Source: Xanthobacter tagetidis | GTDB taxonomy: Bacteria > Pseudomonadota > Alphaproteobacteria > Rhizobiales > Xanthobacteraceae | DNA length: 64,000 bases | Assembly (NCBI RefSeq): GCF_003667445.1 | Contig: NZ_RCTF01000009.1 | Location: 62,001-126,000 of the forward strand | Direction: 5' to 3' | Part shown: piece after piece, positions 26,614 to 34,500 of the stretch | Numbering within the stretch: position 1 is the first letter of the stretch | Layout of the letters: each line of letters starts with the position of its first letter | Position numbers and translations under genes: made by a program | The notes under the pieces: model-generated | What the model saw: the letters and a program-made list of their open reading frames with translations, nothing else | Told to the model about the DNA's origin: nothing | Databases searched by the model: none

Positions 26614-27002
26614 CACCCCGCCTCATCCACGCCGCGCGCAGCTTCGGCGCGGGCGAATTCTTCCATCAGGATCGGCACCGCGAGGTTGCACGAATGAATG
26701 CCCATGACCGTGGTCAGCTGGATCGTTTCGAGGATTTCCTCGCGCGTCGCCCCTTCGCGGATCGCATTCTGGATGTGCCGACGCACCCCGGGCCCGTAGA
26801 GGTGCGTGGTCGCGGCGTTGATCGCGATCATGATCAACTCCTTGGTCTTCTGCGGCAGCGGCCCGTTGCGGTGGGGAACGCTGCGAAACGCCAGGTAGGC
26901 TTCCAGGAACTCCGGATCGAGCGCCTCGAACTGCGCCCACAGCGGATTCCAGTCCTGCGACAGGCGCTGTCTGCGGGTGAGGGGATAGGGGTCCTCGCTC
27001 AT
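26613..27002 (-). CDS. carboxymuconolactone decarboxylase family protein
   Basis: A 129-residue protein of the carboxymuconolactone decarboxylase/AhpD superfamily. The helical core is seen in KTKELIMIAINAATTHLYG and HIQNAIREGATREEILETI. The CxxC pair of AhpD-type members is absent (YGPGVRRH at that position), so it is not a peroxidase partner and is closer to the decarboxylase or unknown branch. ATG 27002 has GAGGAAG upstream; an ATG at 27026 overlaps the previous gene. It is flanked by the GMC oxidoreductase and the metallo-hydrolase in a tight operon, which suggests a step in the same lactone or acid pathway. Confidence 0.85.
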   Translation of the reverse strand: MSEDPYPLTRRQRLSQDWNPLWAQFEALDPEFLEAYLAFRSVPHRNGPLPQKTKELIMIAINAATTHLYGPGVRRHIQNAIREGATREEILETIQLTTVMGIHSCNLAVPILMEEFARAEAARGVDEAG

Positions 27003-27015
27003 GGGCTGGTCTTCC

Positions 27016-28635
27016 TCAGCGGGCATCGGCCAGCACCAGATCTGCGCCCCGCTCGCCGATCATGATCGCGGGGGCATTGGTGTTGGATGACGGGATCTCG
27101 GGAAATACGGAGGCATCGATCACCCGCAGGCGGTCGACGCCGCGGACCCTGAGCTGCGGGTCCACGACCGATTGGGCGTCGCCGCCCATGCGGCAGCTGC
27201 CCGCCGTATGCCATGCGGTCTGGCCGGACCTGCGGATATAGTCGAGCAGCGCCTCGTCGGTTTCCGCGCTGCCGTTCGGCTGGTCCTCGCGGACGATCAC
27301 GCGGCTGAACGACGGGGTTTCCGCCAGCCGCCGGATCAGCTTGAGGATGCGCAGGACCCCGTCCACATCGTCGGGGTGATCGAGATAGTTCGGCTGGATG
27401 GCGGGCAGGGCGGTCGGATCCGCCGTCTTCGCATGCACCCAGCCGCGCGACTTGGGCAGCAGCAGGAAGCCGCCCACGGTGAAGCCGGAGAACGGGTCGA
27501 TCCCGCCGGCCTTCGAGCGGGAGTAGCGATCCTTGCCGCTGATCATATACAGCCGGATCATGACATCAGGGGCGGCGAGCCAGGGCGCCGAGCGGGCGAT
27601 CGCGTGAGCGGTCGACGAGGTGCCCGCCAGGAGCCCGGTGCGCGTGAGGACGTACCGCAGGCCGGACAGGAGCCTGAACATGGGGTTGCCGACCACGTCG
27701 TTGATGGTCCGCAGCGTCCGCGTCTCATAGGTCCGGCGGACCTGGAGGTGATCGCTGAGGTTTTCACCCACCGCCGGCAGATGATGCACGACCGGCAGGC
27801 CGAGGCTCTCAAGGCGGGCGCCGTCGCCGATGCCGGACAATTCGAGCAGATGCGGCGAAAGGATCGCGCCGGCCGAGAGGATCACTTCGCCATTGGCCAG
27901 CGCCAGGGTGCGCTCGCCGCCACGAATGAACTCGACGCCCGCTGCCCGCTGGCCCTCGAACAGCACGCGCGTCACCCGCGCGCCGGAGACCACCTTGAGG
28001 TTGGGCCGGCGCATCGCCGGGTGCAGGTAGGCGACGGCGGTGGACCAGCGCCGGCCGCGGAAGGCGGTCTGTTCCAGATAGCGGGCGCCCTCGTAGCTCA
28101 CCGCGTTGTAATCCGGGGTCGACGGGACCCCGAGTTCGCCGAGCCCGGCGAGGAAGGCATCCGACACCGGATCGGGCGAGCGGACGCCCACGTCGGTAAT
28201 CCGCATCGGACCATCTTTTCCGCGCCCGGCGAGGCGGGAATAGGCGTTGGATTCGAGTTTGCGGAAATAGGGCGTCACATCACCCCAGGACCAGCCGGGC
28301 AGTCCATTCTCCGCCCACCGGTCGTAGATCGCCGGATCGCCCCAGATATAGGCCATGCCGTTGATCGCGCTCGATCCCCCCAGCACCCGCCCGCGCGGCG
28401 AATAGATCTCCAGCCCGCCCATGTGCGGCTGCGGCTCGGAGGTGAAGGGCCACACATAGCGTTCGTTCGTGAGCAGCTTGCCGACGCCAAGCGGAATGTG
28501 GATCCAGACGTTGCGATCCCGCTCGCCGGCTTCGAGCAGGAGCACGGAATGCTTTCCGCTCTCGCTGAGGCGGGCGGCGAGCACGGCGCCGGCAGAGCCG
28601 GCGCCGACCACGATATAGTCGAACGTCCCCAGCAT
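27016..28635 (-). CDS. GMC-family FAD-dependent oxidoreductase
   Basis: A 539-residue glucose-methanol-choline oxidoreductase. The N-terminal Rossmann motif is YIVVGAGSAGAVLAARLSE. The first GMC signature lies around GGSSAINGMAYIWG, the second around LSAGAILSPHLLELSGIG. The catalytic His sits in AWHTAGSCRMGG and the C-terminal FAD segment is SSNTNAPAIMIGERGAD. No signal peptide is visible, so it should be cytosolic. It follows the TPP-enzyme gene with 3 bp between them. Such enzymes oxidise alcohols to aldehydes or lactones; the actual alcohol is unknown. Confidence 0.93.
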   Translation of the reverse strand: MLGTFDYIVVGAGSAGAVLAARLSESGKHSVLLLEAGERDRNVWIHIPLGVGKLLTNERYVWPFTSEPQPHMGGLEIYSPRGRVLGGSSAINGMAYIWGDPAIYDRWAENGLPGWSWGDVTPYFRKLESNAYSRLAGRGKDGPMRITDVGVRSPDPVSDAFLAGLGELGVPSTPDYNAVSYEGARYLEQTAFRGRRWSTAVAYLHPAMRRPNLKVVSGARVTRVLFEGQRAAGVEFIRGGERTLALANGEVILSAGAILSPHLLELSGIGDGARLESLGLPVVHHLPAVGENLSDHLQVRRTYETRTLRTINDVVGNPMFRLLSGLRYVLTRTGLLAGTSSTAHAIARSAPWLAAPDVMIRLYMISGKDRYSRSKAGGIDPFSGFTVGGFLLLPKSRGWVHAKTADPTALPAIQPNYLDHPDDVDGVLRILKLIRRLAETPSFSRVIVREDQPNGSAETDEALLDYIRRSGQTAWHTAGSCRMGGDAQSVVDPQLRVRGVDRLRVIDASVFPEIPSSNTNAPAIMIGERGADLVLADAR

Positions 28636-28638
28636 GGC

Positions 28639-30327
28639 TCACGCCGTCCGGTGCTGGAAGGAGTCGCGCCGGAAGCTGTACAATGCGGCCGGGTCCACCA
28701 TGACGTCGATGACGGCAGGCTTGCCGCAGCCGAGCGCCGCGCGGATGGTGTCGCCGAGGTCGGCCGTCCGCTCGACCCGGTAGCCCTTGGCGCCATAGAG
28801 CTCGGCCACCTTGTCGAAGGGCGGATTGTTGAGATCGGCGCCGATGTAGCGCTTCCCGAAGAAGTCGCGCTGATAGGCCTTCTCCGCGCCCCAGCAGCCG
28901 TTGTTCATGACCACGGTGACGGTGTTGATCCCGTAATGGACCGCCGTTGCCAGCTCCGAGAGGGTCATCCCGAACCCGCCGTCTCCCATCAGGCTGATCA
29001 CCGGGCGATCGGGGCACGCCACCTTCACGCCGAGGCCGCAGGCGAAGGAGAAGCCGACCAGGCCGAAGTCGAGCGGCGTGAACAGGCTCCTCGGACGGTC
29101 GAAGCGCAGCGCGTCGGTTGCCTGGAGGCACAGTGTGCCGGCATCCATCGTCACGGCCGTGCCGGCGGGCATGACGCCGCGCAGCTCGTGGAACAGGCCC
29201 GACGGCACGATGGGAAAGGCCTCAAGATCGGCGTCGTCGTCGCGCTGGCGCAGATACGCGGCGCGCTCCTTGCGGAAGCCGGCGCTCCAGGCCTCGACGG
29301 CCCGCCGGTCTTCGAGATTGCCGAGCGCGTCGCAGAGCTGCTGCGCCGCGGTCGCTGCGTCCGACCAGATGCCGAGCGTGATGGGAAAGTACCGTCCCAG
29401 CGCGGTCGGCTCGATCTCCACCTGGATGATCTTCGCGTCGCGATTGATGTTGTCGTACGAATAGAACGTCGAATTGAACCCGAGCCGCGTTCCGAGCGCG
29501 AGGATGACGTCGGCCTCCCGGACCAGGCGCGACGCCACGGGATTTCCTCGCGGCCCCATCTGTCCGCCATTGAGCGGGTGATCGGAGGGAATCGCGTCGC
29601 CATGGCCGGGCGAGGTGACGATCGGGGCGTTGAGGCGCTCGGCCAGAGCGAGAACGCTCGCCGTGTTTGCCGTGTTCTTGATGCCGCCCCCGGCGATGAT
29701 GACCGGCTTCGACGCCTGTGACAGCAAGGCGGCGGCCGCCACCACGCTGTCGTGCGGCGCCGCCGGGACGACGGCGGGGCGATACGTCTCCGGCCGCGCC
29801 ATTGCGGCAAAATCCTCCGACTTGGAAAGGATGTCCCGCGGCAGGTTCAGCTGCACCGGCCCGCGCCGCGGCGCCATCGCGGTGCGGAACGCCTCGCGCA
29901 TCATCTCGGGAACACGCGCGGTCTCGGTGACGGTCCAGGTCTTCTTGGTGATGGGCCGGAACAGCGCCTGCTGATCCACCTCCTGGAAGGCATCGCGGTA
30001 GACGTGGCCGGACGAGAGAGAGCCGGCGAGGGAGACGACCGGCGAATAGGCCGCGGCAGCCTGGGCGAGACCGGTCACGAGGTTGGTCGCGCCGGGACCG
30101 TTCTGTCCTGCGAGGATCACGCCCGGATTGCCGCTGGCGCGGGCATAGCCGTCCGCCATGTGGGTTCCGGTGCGCTCGTCGCGGACGCCGATGAAGTCGA
30201 TGCCGTCTGCGTCGTACAGCGCATCGAACATTTCCATTGTTGCCGAGCCGATCAGCCCGAACACATGGCTCACGCCTTCGGCCTCCAGTGCGGCGACCGC
30301 CGCCTGCCCACCCGACATTTTGGTCAT
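28639..30327 (-). CDS. thiamine diphosphate-dependent enzyme, acetolactate synthase/sulfoacetaldehyde acetyltransferase-like
   Basis: A 562-residue TPP enzyme with the three-domain acetolactate-synthase plan. The activating Glu is in GVRDERTGTHMADGYAR and the TPP/Mg motif is MGDGGFG...NNGCWGAEK. The parts QNGPGATN, FQEVDQQALF and WGAEKAYQRDFFGKRYIG remind me of sulfoacetaldehyde acetyltransferase (Xsc), but I cannot show orthology. No phosphotransacetylase gene, the usual Xsc partner, is in the window. It is the first gene of the unit that continues with GMC oxidoreductase, CMD protein, metallo-hydrolase and TRAP transporter, and it is divergent from the GntR regulator. ATG 30327 has GAAGGG upstream. 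Confidence 0.85.
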   Translation of the reverse strand: MTKMSGGQAAVAALEAEGVSHVFGLIGSATMEMFDALYDADGIDFIGVRDERTGTHMADGYARASGNPGVILAGQNGPGATNLVTGLAQAAAAYSPVVSLAGSLSSGHVYRDAFQEVDQQALFRPITKKTWTVTETARVPEMMREAFRTAMAPRRGPVQLNLPRDILSKSEDFAAMARPETYRPAVVPAAPHDSVVAAAALLSQASKPVIIAGGGIKNTANTASVLALAERLNAPIVTSPGHGDAIPSDHPLNGGQMGPRGNPVASRLVREADVILALGTRLGFNSTFYSYDNINRDAKIIQVEIEPTALGRYFPITLGIWSDAATAAQQLCDALGNLEDRRAVEAWSAGFRKERAAYLRQRDDDADLEAFPIVPSGLFHELRGVMPAGTAVTMDAGTLCLQATDALRFDRPRSLFTPLDFGLVGFSFACGLGVKVACPDRPVISLMGDGGFGMTLSELATAVHYGINTVTVVMNNGCWGAEKAYQRDFFGKRYIGADLNNPPFDKVAELYGAKGYRVERTADLGDTIRAALGCGKPAVIDVMVDPAALYSFRRDSFQHRTA

Positions 30328-30714
30328 TCTTATGCCCTTCGTTTCTCAGGCCGGGCCGGCAGAACCCGATGTCGGAAAGAAAACAAAATTGTTCACAAAA
30401 CTCAAGATGGCGTGGGGAAAATTTATTAACGATTTGAAATGTCGTTTAAATATATAAGAGGGCCCCCTTCGCGTGGACCGCCTTCGCGAAGATAGGTATG
30501 TTCACAACGGCCTTCCGGGTGGCCAAGCGTGACCGTAGGCCAGGGAAGGCTGGAGGGCATTCGTGGGGAAGGGCGCCGGGCGATTGCGATCGCTCCTCGG
30601 AGCCTTCATGAAACGCGTCATTTCGGGCACGCGCGCTTTCAGCCATATTGCATCGCGCTGCGCCGCGGCAGGCTGAACGGAATTCGGAACTGCCGTACGG
30701 GCGATGGACGGGCC
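30328..30714. promoter_or_regulatory. divergent control region of TPP-enzyme operon and GntR regulator
   Basis: This 387-bp region contains an AT-rich core at 30378-30460 in otherwise GC-rich DNA. It carries an imperfect inverted repeat, AACGA at 30428-30432 facing TCGTT at 30442-30446 with flanking TTA/TAA, which resembles a GntR/FCD operator in size. It also carries an exact direct repeat TGTTCACAA at 30390-30398 and 30499-30507. Autoregulation by the adjacent GntR protein is the simplest reading. Confidence 0.5.
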
Positions 30715-31449
30715 ATGAGTCGACTGAAGAATCTCCACGAGGTGCGGATCCCCGGCGCTATCGATCCGGCGAAGGCGCAAGGTCGCGGTCGCGAAAGCCC
30801 GCCGCATGCGAGCCGGGTCTGGCGGATCGTCGAAGTCCTCCAGGAGCGCATCGCCAGCCAGCAGCTGCGCGGCGGCGAGCGCCTCCATGAACAGGCCCTG
30901 GCCACGGAGTTCGGCGCCTCCCGGACGGTGATCCGGGAGGTCCTCGGATCCCTGGAGCAGCGCAGCCTGGTCCAGCGCATCCCCAATCGCGGCGCCTATG
31001 TGAAGGGCCTCGGCGAGAAGGAGGTCCTGGACATATTCGAGATCCGCGAGTGGCTGGAGGCTCTGCTGACGCTGCGCGCGACGCAGAACGCGCCCGACGG
31101 CCATTGGGTGCGCTTCATCGCGCTGTTCGAGGGGCCGCTGGCCGCCAGCATCCAGGCGGGAGATTTGACCGCCTACAACGACGCGCTTGAGGACCTGCGC
31201 CTGGAAACCGCCAGGATCGCCGACAACGAGATCGCCAACGGCTTCATCTATCAGGTGCTGGACCGCGCGCGGGTGATCAAGATCCGCGTCACCCTGTTGC
31301 CCGGGCGCGCCGAGGCCGGACGCCTGCTGCACCTGAAGATGCTGGGCTGCATGGCCGGCCGGGACGGGGAGGGGGCGCAGCGCTACAAGCGGGAGATCAT
31401 CTCGTCTGCGCGAGATCTCTTCGTGAAGTACAAGGCGCTGATCCTCTGA
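30715..31449 (+). CDS. GntR-family (FCD-type) transcriptional regulator
   Basis: A 244-residue regulator. The N-terminal winged helix has LRGGERLHEQALATEFGAS followed by SRTVIREVLGSLEQRSLV and RIPNRGAYV, all standard for GntR. The C-terminal region is helical as in the FCD effector domain, starting near EVLDIFEIREWLEALL. ATG 30715 was chosen because the family N-terminus fits; the frame is open further upstream to 30529 without matching sequence. It is divergent from the catabolic operon at 30327 and most likely represses it until a metabolite binds. Confidence 0.9.
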   Translation: MSRLKNLHEVRIPGAIDPAKAQGRGRESPPHASRVWRIVEVLQERIASQQLRGGERLHEQALATEFGASRTVIREVLGSLEQRSLVQRIPNRGAYVKGLGEKEVLDIFEIREWLEALLTLRATQNAPDGHWVRFIALFEGPLAASIQAGDLTAYNDALEDLRLETARIADNEIANGFIYQVLDRARVIKIRVTLLPGRAEAGRLLHLKMLGCMAGRDGEGAQRYKREIISSARDLFVKYKALIL

Positions 31450-31455
31450 TCGAGC

Positions 31456-31477
31456 GAACCGCCCCCGCGGGCGGTTC
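31456..31477 (+). terminator. hairpin after the GntR gene
   Basis: A perfect 9-bp stem, GAACCGCCC (31456-31464) with GGGCGGTTC (31469-31477), and a 4-base loop begins 7 bp after the stop of the regulator. No run of T follows, so termination strength is uncertain. Confidence 0.55.
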
Positions 31478-31527
31478 AAGACCACGCCCGCGTCCCGCTG
31501 GTGCGCGCGAGGGCTCGCCGGACTCTC

Positions 31528-31556
31528 GTGCGCTCTAAGTCCGCCCTAGAGCACGC
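31528..31556 (-). terminator. imperfect hairpin downstream of autotransporter 2
   Basis: Read on the minus strand, CGTGCTCTA pairs with TAGAG-x-x-CACG with a two-base bulge, directly after the stop of the autotransporter gene. It is a weak terminator candidate without a T-tract. Confidence 0.3.
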
Positions 31557-31562
31557 GCCCGC

Positions 31563-34500
31563 TCAGAAGCGGACGCTCAGCCGCGCGTTGAAGCCGTTGT
31601 CGCTGACCCCGTCGCCAAACTGACCGGTATAGGCCACGCCCAGGGTGGCGCCGGGGGCGAGGCGCATGTCGAGCCCAGCCTCCAGAACCGCGGCGTCCTG
31701 TGCGATCGGCGCGCCGGTGATGGTGAAGGCGTCGGAACCCGCAAAGGCCTGCGTCACCGTGGGCAGCACGTCGCCGAAGGCGTGGCGCCAGCCGACGCTG
31801 CCGCGCAGCGTGGCCGTGGTCGGGCCGAGCGCGACGTCCCTGGCGAGGCGCAGGCCCAGCGTGGTGAAGGTGGTGGCCATGGTCTGCGCGTCGCCGGTGA
31901 GCGCCGCCGCGCCGCCCTGTTCCCGGTAGCCGTCCTGGTGCAGGCTCACATAAGCGAGGTTGGCGAACGGCTCGAAGGCGATGCCGGCGGCGTCGATCCG
32001 GTAGCCCAGCTCGCCGAAGGCCTGCACGGTGCCGGCATCATAGTCCGCCGAGAGGTTGTCCCTGTAGCCCGTGAAGGCGACCGACCGGCTGGTGGAGATG
32101 TCCTGGAGCGTATAAGCGAGGCCGGCGCGCAGCGCGAGCGGTCCCCAGGTCCGTCCGCCATAGAGGCCGGCATGCCAGTTTTCGCTGCTGCCGGAGGCGT
32201 TGCGACCCGAGATGGAGAAGGCGGTGTCGCTGTAGCCGCCGGCCACGCCGAGCCGCCAGCCGTCGCCCACCATGGCATCGGCGCCGATCAGGAAGCCGCC
32301 GGTGGAATCGGAGACGGCGGCGGCGTTTCCGGTGCCGTCCATCTCGCCCCAATTGCCGAAGCCGGTGGTCCAGAAGGCGAAGCGCTCGGTGGTGGCGGGA
32401 GCGGCGACCGCGTTCAGCGCCTTCGAGGCATCCGCGCTCTGCACCGCGCCGGGTGCGGCATAGGCGCGGGCCGTCGTCTCGTCGAGGGCGACGACGGGGC
32501 CGCTTGCCGCGCCCACGCCGCCCTGCGCCGCGCGCAGGCGGTCGTTCAGCGCGCCGCGGATCAGCGAGGACTGTTCCATGAACAGGCTCTGCGTCGAGGC
32601 GTGGACCTCGCCGGAAAGCTGGTCGAAGGCCCACCGCGCCTCGCTCGCCGAGGTGAGGAACAGCAGCGAATTGTACAGCGCCAGCGAGGGGCCGGTCTGG
32701 GGCAGGGTGCCGAGCGCGGTGGCGGTGGCGTACTGGTTCGGGGTGGCCGCGACGGAGGTGAAGGGATCGGGCGAGGTCACGGTGATGACCACATCCACCC
32801 CCGTGGCGGAGGGGTCGGTCTGCGCCGTCAGGAACAGAGCGCTCGTGGTGACCTCGCCGAAGGCGCCGTTCACTCCGCCGGCCGCCTCCAGGATGGTGTA
32901 GCTCTGGCCGTTCACGTAGCTCGCCTGGGGGTCGAGCGCGATCAGCTTCAGCGCCGCGCCGTTGATGGTGGCCGTCCCGGTTGCCGAGATGAGGTCGCTG
33001 TCGCCGTTGCCGGCGATCTCCACCTCATAGGTCGAGCCCGCCGCGAACGTCACGTCGCCCGCCACATGATAGGTGCCGATGGAATTGCCCGGCGCCAGCG
33101 TGCCGCCGGCCGCGACCTGCACCGAGCCCGTTGTGCCGATGCCGCCGAGGGTAGCGCCGCTGCCGACCAACACACCGCCGGCCAGCGACGCGCCGGGATG
33201 GGCGGCGTCGCCCACCACCAGCTTGCCGCCGGACACGGTCATGAGGCCGTCGAAGCTGGAGACGCCGTTCAGCGTCAGCGCGGCACTGCCGGCCTTGGTG
33301 AAGCTGCCGCTGCCGGTGATGGCGCCGGCATAGACGCTGTCGGCGGTGACCGTGGTGGTGAAGCTCTTCGCGCCGAGGGCGAGCGTCGCGCCCGTTGCGG
33401 TGCCCGAGAGCGCGCCGACGGTCACGGCACCGGTGGCGGCGGTGATGTCGAACACGGCCGTCTCGCCGACGAGCGCCAGCGAGCCGGTGGGCGAGAGCGC
33501 GCCCGCGCCGGATAGCGCCAGGGTGCCGGCCTCGATCACCGTGCCGCCGGTGTAGCTGTTGGCGCCGTAGAAGGTGAGCGTGCCCTCGCCCTGCTTCACC
33601 AGCGCGCCGGCGCCGGTGAACACGCCCTCGGCGCCGATGCTGAAGCCCTTGCTGTCGATATAGCCGCCGCCGGCCGCGAGCGTGATGGTGTCGGCGCCGA
33701 ACAGGTAGATGAAATAGTCCTCGTTGCCGGTCGCGCGCAGCACGCCGCCGTCGAAGGTGACGCCGGTCGTGGCGGCATCACCCATGAGCTGGCTGGTCTC
33801 CAGCACGCCCCGTCCATCGGTCGCATTGCCCGAGAGGGTGAGGGTGGAGCCCGCGGCGACATAGACGGCGGGCGTCTTCACCACGCCGCCGCTTTCGATG
33901 GTCAGGGCGCCCGTGCCGCTTCCGCCGACATTGATGCCGCCGAAGGTGGTGGTCAGCGTCGAGACCGCGGTCTCGCCCTCCTTGCGGCCGACGATGAGCG
34001 AGGCGACGCCGCTCTCCGCGCCCAGCGTGATTGCCCGGAAGGAAATGGTGTCGGTGGTGCGGACCTCGATGGTTCCGCCGGACGAGACGATATAGCCGTC
34101 ATAGTCGAACGCGCCGGTGAGGGTGAGCGTGCCCGTGCCCGCTTTCGCCACCCCGAACCCGCCGCTGAAGGCACCGGCATAGGTGCCGTTCTCGGACTGG
34201 TCGATGGTGAGTTCGTTCGCAATGACGATGTTCCCTCCCGACCCGCCCGAGAGATTGGCGAAGCGGGTGGTGCTGGACAGGCTCGAAATATCCAGCGTGC
34301 CGTCGACGGTGACGCTCGCCGCATCCGCGAGGCTTCCCGCGCCCGTGAGCTTCAGAGTGCCTTCGCTGATGGCGACGGCGCCTTCATAGCCGAGGCTTTT
34401 CGTCAGCGTCAGCGTGGCGCTGCCCATCTTGGTCAGGGTGCCGGTGCCGGTGATGCTGCCGGCATAGGTGTCGGCCGTGGTCTGGTCGATGGTGAGGCCG

